In this document: positions 55,028 to 62,590 of the stretch, one piece after another
Layout of the letters: the number at the start of each line of letters is the position of its first letter
How positions within the stretch are numbered: the stretch's first letter is position 1
Assembly: GCF_013362815.1 (NCBI RefSeq)
Contig: NZ_JABFVK010000014.1
Coordinates: 1-64,000 of the forward strand
DNA from: Hamadaea sp.
GTDB taxonomy: Bacteria > Actinomycetota > Actinomycetes > Mycobacteriales > Micromonosporaceae
Length of the DNA stretch: 64,000 nucleotides
Direction: 5' to 3'
Translations under genes and position numbers: made by a program
Notes under the pieces: generated by a model
What the model was told of the DNA's origin: nothing
The model's database searches: none
What the model saw: only the letters and a program-made list of their open reading frames with translations

Positions 55028-56884
55028 TCAACGGGGTGACGTGAGGTAGACGACGGCGTGGGGGCCGAGCGTCAGCGAGGCCCAAGCGCCAGCCGGGCCG
55101 CCGGCCGAGGCCGGGTGGGCGTACACCGAACCGAGGTTGCCCACGCCCGAGCCTCCGTAGCACGAGGCGTCGGTGTTCAGCACCTCGCGCCACGTACCCG
55201 GGGCGGGCAGCGGAACGTGATATGCCCCGTGGGCCACTCCGGCGAAGTTCGCCACGCAGACGACGGGTGGGCCGTCGTGCGACCGGCGAGCAAAGGCCAC
55301 CACATTGGACGCCGGATCGGAGTGCAGCCATTGCCAGCCGTCCGGGGACGTGTCCAGTTCCCACAGCGCCGGATGCGCGCGGTAGAGCGTATTCAGGTCG
55401 CGGAGCAACGACTGGACTCCGCCGACGAGCGGATCGGCGCGTACCGCCCAGTCGAGACCCCAGGCCTCGCTCCACTCGTGTTCGACGGCCAGTTCGGCTC
55501 CCATGAAGACGAGTTTCTTGCCGGGGAAGGCCCACATGTACGCGAGCAGCCCGCGCAGTCCGGCCACCCGTTGCCAGCGATCGCCGGGCAGCTTGGCCAC
55601 GAGGGATCGCTTACCGTGCACCACTTCGTCGTGGCTGAGCGGCAGCAGGAACTGCTCGTCGAAGGCGTACAGGCCGGGCAGGGTCAGCTGATCGTGCCGT
55701 TCGTGCCGCCACAGCGGATCTTGTTCGACATAGGACAGCGTGTCGTGCATCCAGCCCATGTTCCACTTGAGACCGAAGCCCAGCCCGCCCCAGTCGACCG
55801 GCCGGGAAACCGCCGGCCAGGCGGTCGACTCCTCGGCGATCATCACGACGCCCGGGTGGTCGGCGTACACGGCGGCGTTGAGTTCGCGGAGGAAGTCGAC
55901 GGCTTCCAGATGCGTATTGCCGCCGTGGACGTTCGGCGTCCATTCGCCCGGTTGCCGCGAGTAGTCCAGATAGAGCAGTGAGGCGACGGCGTCGACGCGA
56001 AGTCCATCCACATGGAACTCCTCGCACCAATACCGCGCGTTGGCGATGAGGAAGTTGCGGACCTCCGGCCGCCCGTAGTCGAAGACGAGGCTGCCCCAGT
56101 CCGGGTGCTCACCGCGGCGCGGGTCGGGATGCTCGTACAGCGGGGTGCCGTCGAATCGCGCCAGCGCCCAGTCGTCCTTCGGGAAATGCGCGGGCACCCA
56201 ATCCAGCAACACTCCGATGCCGGCCTGATGCAGGCGGTCGATCAGCTCGCGGAAGTCGTCCGGCGTACCGAGGCGGGCATCCGGTGCGTAGTATCCGGTC
56301 ACCTGATAACCCCAGCTCGGGCCGTACGGATGGGCCATCGCGGGCAGGAATTCGACGTGGGTGAAACCAAGGTCGACGACATGATCGGTGAGTTGGTCGG
56401 CAAGCTCCCGATAGGACAGCCCGGGACGCCACGATCCTAAATGGACCTCATAGACGCTCATCGGCTGCCGGTGATGCTCGCCCGACCGCTCCTTCATCCA
56501 TTTGTCATCGCCCCAGTGGTACTCACTGGACCAGATCTCCGACGCGGTGTCCGGTGGCGTCTGGGCCCGGCGCGCCATCGGATCGGCCTTGTCGCGCCAC
56601 TCACCGTCCGCGCCGAAAATCCGGAACTTGTAGCGCTGTCCGCGTCGCGCCTCGTCCGCTGCTCCACACCAGACACCACTCGGTCCCTGCTTTTCCAGGG
56701 GTACGCCGTCGGCAGCTCCCCAGCCGGTGAAGTCGCCGACGACCTTGACTTCACGGGCATTCGGAGCCCAGACGGCGAACCGGCAGCCGCCGCCGGCTTC
56801 CTCGTGTGCACCCAGGACGGTCCACAGTCGCTCATGACGGCCGTTGGCGAACAAATACAAATCGAGATCAGCCGGCTGCTTCAT
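55028..56884 (-). CDS. glgB: 1,4-alpha-glucan branching enzyme GlgB (short form)
   Basis: A 618-residue GH13 branching enzyme. CBM48 domain at about 25-120 (FAVWAPNAREVKVVGDFTGW), then the barrel with catalytic Asp in GLRVDAVASLLYLDYSR, Glu in VMIAEESTAWP and Asp in LPLSHDEVVHGK. It introduces alpha-1,6 branches into glycogen. At 618 residues it lacks the extra N-terminal (N1) domain of the 730-residue actinobacterial GlgB, so it is the short type. Its ATG overlaps the stop of the glycosyltransferase gene (ATGA), placing synthesis and branching in one operon. Confidence 0.95.
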   Translation of the reverse strand: MKQPADLDLYLFANGRHERLWTVLGAHEEAGGGCRFAVWAPNAREVKVVGDFTGWGAADGVPLEKQGPSGVWCGAADEARRGQRYKFRIFGADGEWRDKADPMARRAQTPPDTASEIWSSEYHWGDDKWMKERSGEHHRQPMSVYEVHLGSWRPGLSYRELADQLTDHVVDLGFTHVEFLPAMAHPYGPSWGYQVTGYYAPDARLGTPDDFRELIDRLHQAGIGVLLDWVPAHFPKDDWALARFDGTPLYEHPDPRRGEHPDWGSLVFDYGRPEVRNFLIANARYWCEEFHVDGLRVDAVASLLYLDYSRQPGEWTPNVHGGNTHLEAVDFLRELNAAVYADHPGVVMIAEESTAWPAVSRPVDWGGLGFGLKWNMGWMHDTLSYVEQDPLWRHERHDQLTLPGLYAFDEQFLLPLSHDEVVHGKRSLVAKLPGDRWQRVAGLRGLLAYMWAFPGKKLVFMGAELAVEHEWSEAWGLDWAVRADPLVGGVQSLLRDLNTLYRAHPALWELDTSPDGWQWLHSDPASNVVAFARRSHDGPPVVCVANFAGVAHGAYHVPLPAPGTWREVLNTDASCYGGSGVGNLGSVYAHPASAGGPAGAWASLTLGPHAVVYLTSPR

Positions 56885-58287
56885 GCGTACAACAGATTCA
56901 CGCCGGAAGGGACACTGAGCTGGGGGAGAGTCCCGATCTTGACCCCGACGGAACCGGCTGTGCCCGCCCTCCGGTAGGCGGCCGCGGTGCGTGTGGCGAT
57001 GCTTTGCCACGCGTAGCGTTCGCGCAGGACGAGACGGCCGTGCTCGACCATGCGGCGCGCCCCGGAGCGATCGGCGAGCAGGCTGCCGACCGCGGTGGCC
57101 AGCGCGCCCGGATCGCTGTGCGGGAAGGTGACGCCGTTGACGCCGGGCTGGACGATCTCGGCGAGCCCGCCGGTGGCCGCCACGGCGAGCGGCGCACCCG
57201 CGGCCGCGGCCTCGAGCGCGACCATGCCGAACGGCTCGTAGAGGCTGGGGACCACGGTCGCGTCGGTGGCCCCGAGGACGGCGGGCAGCTCGCCCGCGTT
57301 GAGGAAGCCGGTGAAGGTGACGCTGCCGCCGAGCCGAAGTTTCGCGGCCTGTTCTTGCAGCTCGGAGCGGTAGGGGCCGTCGCCGGAGATGACCACGCGC
57401 AGACCGGGGTGCTCGGCGCGCAGCTGCGGGATCGCGCCCACCAGATGCTGTACGCCCTTCTCGTAGACCAACCGCCCGGCGAACCCGACGAGCGGACCCT
57501 TGCCGCCGAGCCGCGCGCGGGCCCGCGCCACGTCCTCGGGGGTGGCGGACCAGGCGCGGTCGTCGACGCCGTTCGGAATCACCTCGACCCGATCGAGCGG
57601 GGGCTCCCAGAGCTTGCCGACCTCCCACTTCATGTACTCGGAGCAGACGAGCACCCGGTTCGCCTCGTGGGCCAGCCACCACTCCACGGAGTGGATGCAC
57701 TTGTTCATCTCCTCGGGCAGCCAGCCCTGGTGGCGGCCCGCCTCGGTCGCGTGGATCGTGGCGACCAGCGGCACGCCGAGGTGCTCCTTCAGCGTGACGG
57801 CAGTGTGAGTCACCAGCCAGTCGTGCGCGTGGATCACGTCGTACGCCCCGTCCCCGGCGGTCGCCCGCAGCGCCGCGCGGGTGAGCGTGTGGTTGAACGC
57901 CATCGTCCAGGCCAGCAACGACGGCGTCGCGAGCGGGAACTGCGGCGGATCCTCCGGTGCCCGGACGACGCGTACGCCCTCGACCACCTCGTCGAGCGGC
58001 GCGCCCGGCGCATGGCGGGTGACGACCGTGACGTCGTGGCCGACCGCGACCAGGGAGGTCGCCAACGCGTGGACGTGCCGGCCAAGGCCGCCGACGACGA
58101 GCGGCGGGTACTCCCAAGAGAGCATCAAGATGCGGAGCGACTTCCCCTTTTCGCCAGAGCCTCCGGTTCCCCCGGTTGCGGGCCCGGTTCTTTTTGCGGC
58201 TCCGCTGGTCGGCCGGTCGGTCCCGGCACCCGCTGTTGCGGATCCGGGTTCGGCTCGTGTGGTGAGTTGGTCCATGACAAGCGACAT
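56881..58287 (-). CDS. Glycogen synthase-type glycosyltransferase (GT4, GlgA/GlgM-like)
   Basis: A 468-residue retaining GT4 enzyme. The N-terminal lobe starts LRILMLSWEYPPLVVGGLGRHVHALA (about 52-77); donor-site motifs VGFAGRLVYEKGVQ and the E-x7-E motif SLYEPFGMVALEAAAAG are in the C lobe. The first 50 residues are a disordered Gly/Thr/Ala tail. It matches actinobacterial GlgA/GlgM, which build alpha-1,4-glucan or maltose-1-phosphate from ADP-glucose. ATG 58287 is preceded by GGGGG; ATG 58323 and 58275 are alternatives. It is translationally coupled to glgB. Confidence 0.88.
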   Translation of the reverse strand: MSLVMDQLTTRAEPGSATAGAGTDRPTSGAAKRTGPATGGTGGSGEKGKSLRILMLSWEYPPLVVGGLGRHVHALATSLVAVGHDVTVVTRHAPGAPLDEVVEGVRVVRAPEDPPQFPLATPSLLAWTMAFNHTLTRAALRATAGDGAYDVIHAHDWLVTHTAVTLKEHLGVPLVATIHATEAGRHQGWLPEEMNKCIHSVEWWLAHEANRVLVCSEYMKWEVGKLWEPPLDRVEVIPNGVDDRAWSATPEDVARARARLGGKGPLVGFAGRLVYEKGVQHLVGAIPQLRAEHPGLRVVISGDGPYRSELQEQAAKLRLGGSVTFTGFLNAGELPAVLGATDATVVPSLYEPFGMVALEAAAAGAPLAVAATGGLAEIVQPGVNGVTFPHSDPGALATAVGSLLADRSGARRMVEHGRLVLRERYAWQSIATRTAAAYRRAGTAGSVGVKIGTLPQLSVPSGVNLLYA

Positions 58288-58326
58288 ACCGGCCCCCAGG
58301 TTGATCGCGCGCCGTCCGTACATACG

Positions 58327-58428
58327 CCACCAGGCACCTGACCAGGCACCTGGTGGTTCGACGGGGTACCTCCATCCTTGCCGATCACGCGTTACCTGCG
58401 GAGAAGTTCAGGTTTCCGGTATGTAACG
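58327..58428. promoter_or_regulatory. Upstream region of the glycogen operon with inverted repeats
   Basis: ACCAGGCACCTG is repeated twice in tandem (58329-58352) inside a symmetrical 30-base element with arms CCACCAGG and CCTGGTGG. Further upstream CGTTACC (58390-58396) and a matching GTAACG (58423-58428) form a wide inverted repeat. Both are candidate regulator sites. Confidence 0.45.
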
Positions 58429-58502
58429 TTCGCCTTGCTAGGGCGTTTCGTCCGGCGTGTCGGTCGTTCCTTTTGCTGCGCGTGTCGTCTTGGCTGCTCT
58501 TG

Positions 58503-58590
58503 CCGCTTTAGGCGGGCCTAGTCGTTTCTTCTCGCTCAGGCGGTCCTGGCCGCTTCTTCTCGCTTAGGCGGCCCTAGTCGTTTCGGCGGT
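58503..58590. repeat. Degenerate 28-bp tandem repeat next to debranching gene
   Basis: Three imperfect units of the form (C)GCTTAGGCGGCCCTAGTCGT plus TTCTTCT lie end to end and run into the 3' end of the debranching enzyme gene, whose last codons are built from a related GGCGGTTC-type repeat. The gap 58288-58563 holds no gene. Confidence 0.6.
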
Positions 58591-60522
58591 TCTCGGGGCT
58601 TCGGCGGTCCACGTGGTTTCGGCGGTTCTTGTGGTTTCGGCGACGGACCAGGCTTGGAACGGGCAGCCGGTCGCCCCGTGGGGCGCGTCGCCGTCGGCGG
58701 TTTCGCTGACCGACCCCAGGCCGTACTCGCTCCGGTGGGCCTCGATGCCGCTTCCGGCCAGCTGCCGACCTTTCCCGGCGTCTGTTCTCGCGGCGTCTGT
58801 TCTCCCGGCGGTTACTTTGGCGGTGGCGTCGGTTCTCCCGGCGGCGTCGAGTTTCGCGGTGGCGTCGCGGAACGGGCCGAGGAGCCACGGCCAGACCGTG
58901 CCCTGGTGATACGCCCGGTCGCGATCTTCCGGCGTACCCCGGTGGTGTCCGCGATATGCGTCGGCGCCGGGCGACAGGCTCCGCAGCCCCAGCGGGGTGA
59001 GCAGGGCATCGGCCAGCGTCCGGAGGACGTGCTCATCAGGGGTCAGCGGTGCGTACGGGAGGGACCAGGCGAGCAGCTGGTTCGGCCGGATCCCGTCCTC
59101 CGGGCGGTCCAGGACGTCGTGGAGCAGGCCGTCTTCGCGGAGGAACTTGGCCTGGAAGGACTCTCGGGCCCGGTCGTGCAACTGCCGATAGCCGTCCTCG
59201 GGCCAGCGCCGGGCCAGGCCGGCCAGCCCGTTGACCCACAGCGCGTTGATGTCGACCGCCTTTCCCGCGCGCTGCGTCACGGGCACCCCGTCGAGGCGGG
59301 CGTCCATCCAGGTCAGCGCCGCACCCTCGGCACCCTGGCTGAGCAGGCCGTCGACCGGGTCCATCTTGATCGCGTACCGGGTGCCCCAGGTATGGTGGTC
59401 CACCACCGAACGCAGTTGTGGCCGCAACTCCTCGGCCAGATCGGGGTCCAGCCGCGCGTGCCGGTCGACGGCGTGCAGGAACCACAGGGTGGCGTCGGCC
59501 GTGTTGTACTCCCGCGAACCGGTGTCGCAGGTGTTCGCCAGCATGCCTTCGCTCAGCGTCGCCGCGTAGTTCCGCAGCAGTTGGCGGCCCTCGTCGACCC
59601 GTCCGGTCGTGAGGAAGAGTCCCTCATAGGAGATCATCGTGTCCCGGCCCCACGCCCCGAACCAGGGGTAGCCCGCGACGACGTCCGGCCCGTTCGGGGT
59701 GCGGACGACGAACTGGTCGGCCGCTCTCAGCTCACCCAGCCTCCGGCCGCGCTCGCGCGCTTTGCGGACGGTCATTTCGGCGGGCTCGTCCGGGGTGGTC
59801 GGAGCAGCGGCGGTCACTCCGATGGACTGGCCGGGACGATCGAGGCGACCGGCGTACTCGCCGAGGTGCCAGAGGTCCTCGCTCGGGTTCAGACCGCGCT
59901 GCGCCTCCTCGCGATGGCGTACGCCGAACCACCACTCGCCCTTCGGCCGCCACTCGGCCTCTCCGCGTACGCGGTAAGCCCCCTCGACGACCACCCCGTC
60001 CGCGATGTTCTCCGTGTGCGGCGGCGGGCCCTGAGCGGTCCGCTCGCCGTGCACGTCACGCCAGGTGCCGAGCACCGACAAGGTCAGATCGACCGGGCCG
60101 CCACTGACCAGCCGGTGCACCACGGCGACCGACGGTTCACCGTGCCGCATGGCGATCTCGCGCTCGATCACCACTGAGCCGATCTGCCACCGCCACCGAG
60201 GTATGCCGTCCGCCAGGTCGAACTCGGCCAGCAGCTCATGACCGCTCGGATCCACGGAGCCGTCCGCCCACTCGTGTACGCCGAGCTTGATCGCCCGGCC
60301 CGACTCGAGAGTGATCGTGGCGTCCAGGCTCGCCAGCCCCAGTTGCCGCCGCGCCGGCCCGTCCACCGGATCCGCCATGATCAACAGCCCGTGATACCTG
60401 CGCGTACGCAGACCGCTGACCGTCCCCATGGCGTACCCGCCGAGGCCGTCGGTCACCAGCCACTCGCGTTGCGTGCCTGCGTACAGGTCGGTGCAGAGCT
60501 GCGGTCCGAACCGGATCGTCAT
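58564..60522 (-). CDS. Glycogen debranching enzyme (amylo-alpha-1,6-glucosidase)
   Basis: A 652-residue enzyme: N-terminal beta domain with REWLVTDGLGGYAMGTVSGLRTRRYHGLLI (about 18-50), and a GDE (alpha/alpha toroid) catalytic domain with YPWFGAWGRDTMISYEGLFL, WMDARLDGVPVTQRAGKAVDINALWVNGLAGL and the closing GCPFQAWSVAE. It removes alpha-1,6 branches of glycogen. Two low-complexity insertions stand out: RTDATAK/RTDAA repeats near residues 570-600, and the last 23 residues (TTRTAETTWTAE...), which replace the usual C-terminus. Expression may be leaderless (GATAAT, seven bases, ATG). It follows the glycogen operon on the same strand. Confidence 0.88.
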   Translation of the reverse strand: MTIRFGPQLCTDLYAGTQREWLVTDGLGGYAMGTVSGLRTRRYHGLLIMADPVDGPARRQLGLASLDATITLESGRAIKLGVHEWADGSVDPSGHELLAEFDLADGIPRWRWQIGSVVIEREIAMRHGEPSVAVVHRLVSGGPVDLTLSVLGTWRDVHGERTAQGPPPHTENIADGVVVEGAYRVRGEAEWRPKGEWWFGVRHREEAQRGLNPSEDLWHLGEYAGRLDRPGQSIGVTAAAPTTPDEPAEMTVRKARERGRRLGELRAADQFVVRTPNGPDVVAGYPWFGAWGRDTMISYEGLFLTTGRVDEGRQLLRNYAATLSEGMLANTCDTGSREYNTADATLWFLHAVDRHARLDPDLAEELRPQLRSVVDHHTWGTRYAIKMDPVDGLLSQGAEGAALTWMDARLDGVPVTQRAGKAVDINALWVNGLAGLARRWPEDGYRQLHDRARESFQAKFLREDGLLHDVLDRPEDGIRPNQLLAWSLPYAPLTPDEHVLRTLADALLTPLGLRSLSPGADAYRGHHRGTPEDRDRAYHQGTVWPWLLGPFRDATAKLDAAGRTDATAKVTAGRTDAARTDAGKGRQLAGSGIEAHRSEYGLGSVSETADGDAPHGATGCPFQAWSVAETTRTAETTWTAEAPRTAETTRAA

Positions 60523-60529
60523 ACCTCCG

Positions 60530-60601
60530 ATTATCGGCGGTCCTGTTTCCGGCTCGGTCGTTTCCAGTGGGACCGCGTCTCAGGGCCGCGAGCCCTATGC
60601 T
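60530..60601. promoter_or_regulatory. Divergent leaderless -10 elements (debranching enzyme / lipoprotein)
   Basis: GATAAT on the minus strand (60535-60530) is seven bases from ATG 60522; TATGCT on the plus strand (60596-60601) is six bases from GTG 60608. Confidence 0.5.
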
Positions 60602-60607
60602 CGCCGG

Positions 60608-61192
60608 GTGAGGGCTTGGGGGATGGTCGTCGTGCTGGTGCTCGCCGCTGGATCGGTGGCCGGTTGTGTCAACTACGACCCGCAGCCCGTGTCGCACCCC
60701 ACGCCGCCCATCCGCCCGGGCTACTCGACGGCGCCCGGGTCGCCTCCGAGCGCCGTCTCACCGACACCGTCCTCCACCTGGACGCCGGCCGGCGCTCCGA
60801 CCTGGATCAGCCCGCCGCCCGTCATCGAGTGGGTGAAACTCACCCCCGAGATCTTCAACCCGGACTGCGACCGGGATTACACCGTGGTACCGGTCGTGAC
60901 CGCGAAGGTGAGCGATCCTGACACTCCACTGCCGGAACTTCGAGTGACCGCGCAATGGGATGGCGGAAACGCGCACGGCGAGTTGCGTATGACATTCGAT
61001 CCTCGCCGGAAGCTGTTCACCGCTGCCCTGCCTCGGATTCGGATTCACGACGTCATCGGCCCCAACAACAATGCGCCCTCAGCGATGGTCGTCGTCACCG
61101 ACCCTCGGCGAGATGGACCGGGACCTCGGCCGGTGACGGCGTTCTCGTTCCTCGGCTGCATTTCGATGGGGACCATCCAGAATCACGCCTGA
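60608..61192 (+). CDS. Putative lipoprotein of unknown function
   Basis: A 194-residue exported protein with a lipoprotein signal (VVVLVLAAGSVAGC, Cys20). A Pro/Ser/Thr-rich region (25-70) precedes a single domain of about 120 residues with WVKLTPEIFNPDCDRDYTVVPVVTAKVSDPDTPLPELRV that looks like an immunoglobulin-type beta sandwich, and two further Cys (CD in the domain, FLGC near the end) likely disulfide-bonded. Start GTG 60608 is leaderless. Its last ten bases overlap the convergent YibE/F gene. Confidence 0.7.
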   Translation: MRAWGMVVVLVLAAGSVAGCVNYDPQPVSHPTPPIRPGYSTAPGSPPSAVSPTPSSTWTPAGAPTWISPPPVIEWVKLTPEIFNPDCDRDYTVVPVVTAKVSDPDTPLPELRVTAQWDGGNAHGELRMTFDPRRKLFTAALPRIRIHDVIGPNNNAPSAMVVVTDPRRDGPGPRPVTAFSFLGCISMGTIQNHA

Positions 61193-62367
61193 TCGGCGAC
61201 CTGCTCGGCGGGGTCGAGGGCGGCCCGGTGGGACAGACTCGTCAGCCAAGCTGCCAATGCAGTGGTGAGCGGAACCGCTGCGACGAGGCCGATCGTGCCG
61301 ACGACGCCCCGGACTATCTCGGCCGAGATCTGCTGGGTGGTGAGGACGTCGCGGGTGTGCGTACCCGCTGCGACTATCAGGAGAAGGAGCGGGAGGGACG
61401 CTCCCGCGTACGCGAGGATGATGGTGTTGACCGCGGACCCGATGTGGGCGCGGCCGACCCGGATGGCCGCAGCGTAGAGGCGACGCGCGGACAGGGTCGG
61501 GTCCGCGCCGGCGATCTCGCCGACGATCGCGGTCTGGGTGACCGTGACGTCGTCCAGTACGCCCAGCGTGCCGATGATGATGCCGGCCAGGAGCAAGCCG
61601 CGCAGATCGACGCCGGACAAGACGTTCGAGAGGATCACCGACTCGTCGCTGCCGCTGCCGTTGAGGTGTAGTAGCGAGGTGACCGCCAAGCCCAGCAGGC
61701 CGGTGAGGACGAGGGCGCCGAGGGTCCCGAGAATCGCGACCGTCGTCGGGACCGTGACGCCATGGGTCAGGTACAGGACGACGAACATGATGACCGCCGA
61801 CCCTACGACGGCGACCCAGAGCGGGGATTCGCCGCGTTGGATGGCGGGCAGGATGAAGACGAGTAACACGAAGAAGCTGACGGCCAGACCACCCAGGCTC
61901 GCCAGCCCGCGCCACCGGCCGAACGCGATGATCACCGCGCAGAACAGAGCGACCAGCCAGATCAACGGAGTGGTCCGATCGTGGTCGACGACGGAGTAGG
62001 TCTTGACCGACGGGTCGGCCGGATCGTCGGTGACGACCACTACTACCTTGTCGCCCTCGCGTACGGCCGGCGCCGATGTGCCCGACGGAATCGTGGCTTG
62101 GACGGTCTGCCCGTCGAGGTCGACTGTCGCGTTGCCGCATGGCCCGCCTAACGTCGGTGCCTCGCCGGGCGCGCAGGCGTCGGTGGCGCTGACGACGGTG
62201 CCCCGAATTCGCTGGATCGTGTCGGTCGCCATCGTCGGAGTCGCCCCTCGGGGCCAGAGCACGATCAGCCCGATCACGGTTGCGACGACCAGAGGTACCA
62301 CGATCGCGGTCACGACCCGGCGCACTTTCGCCGGTGCGGGCGGGGCGTGGCCGTGGTCGTGACTCAT
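61183..62367 (-). CDS. YibE/F family membrane protein
   Basis: A 394-residue multi-pass protein. After a short N-terminus with the MSHDHGHAPP His-rich start and one transmembrane helix, an extracytoplasmic OB-like domain (about 45-120) is followed by six to eight helices containing the family motifs ILGTLGVLDDVTVTQTAIVGEI and AHIGSAVNTIILAYAGASLPLLLL. The function of YibE/F proteins is unknown. ATG 62367 is preferred because it gives the His-rich start common to the family; ATG 62418 adds 17 residues. Confidence 0.85.
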   Translation of the reverse strand: MSHDHGHAPPAPAKVRRVVTAIVVPLVVATVIGLIVLWPRGATPTMATDTIQRIRGTVVSATDACAPGEAPTLGGPCGNATVDLDGQTVQATIPSGTSAPAVREGDKVVVVVTDDPADPSVKTYSVVDHDRTTPLIWLVALFCAVIIAFGRWRGLASLGGLAVSFFVLLVFILPAIQRGESPLWVAVVGSAVIMFVVLYLTHGVTVPTTVAILGTLGALVLTGLLGLAVTSLLHLNGSGSDESVILSNVLSGVDLRGLLLAGIIIGTLGVLDDVTVTQTAIVGEIAGADPTLSARRLYAAAIRVGRAHIGSAVNTIILAYAGASLPLLLLIVAAGTHTRDVLTTQQISAEIVRGVVGTIGLVAAVPLTTALAAWLTSLSHRAALDPAEQVADQA

Positions 62368-62445
62368 GCCCGCATCGTCTCCCGGGTGGGCCGCCAGAAA
62401 GGGCATAACGGACGACATTCTGAGTTGATCAGTGCGCTCGGGAGT

Positions 62446-62515
62446 TGATCAGGGTCTCCGGCACGCGACACGCCGATCGATCATGCCGACAAGTTCATGA
62501 TCGCGCGGAAAGCCC
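62446..62515 (-). repeat. Dispersed intergenic element, copy 2 (paired with 13629-13705)
   Basis: Reverse-complement copy of the 13629 element: on the minus strand it starts GGGGCTTTCCGCGCGATCAT and continues through GTCGCGTGCC and CCTGATCAACTCC. It is flanked on the same side by tandem repeats, as in copy 1. Directly beyond it GAGTTGATCAG is also repeated (62422-62432, 62442-62452). Confidence 0.7.
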
Positions 62516-62569
62516 CCCGCGGAGATCCCCGCGCGGGAGAGCCCCCCCGCGGAGATCCCCGCGCGGAGG
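62511..62569. repeat. Two tandem copies of a 29-30 bp GC-rich unit
   Basis: AGCCCCCCGCGGAGATCCCC plus GCGCGGGAG and a second copy with one extra C (62540-62569). It adjoins the dispersed element. The gap 62368-62590 contains no gene. Confidence 0.8.
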
Positions 62570-62590
62570 GCCGCAACGCGGGAAGGAGCG

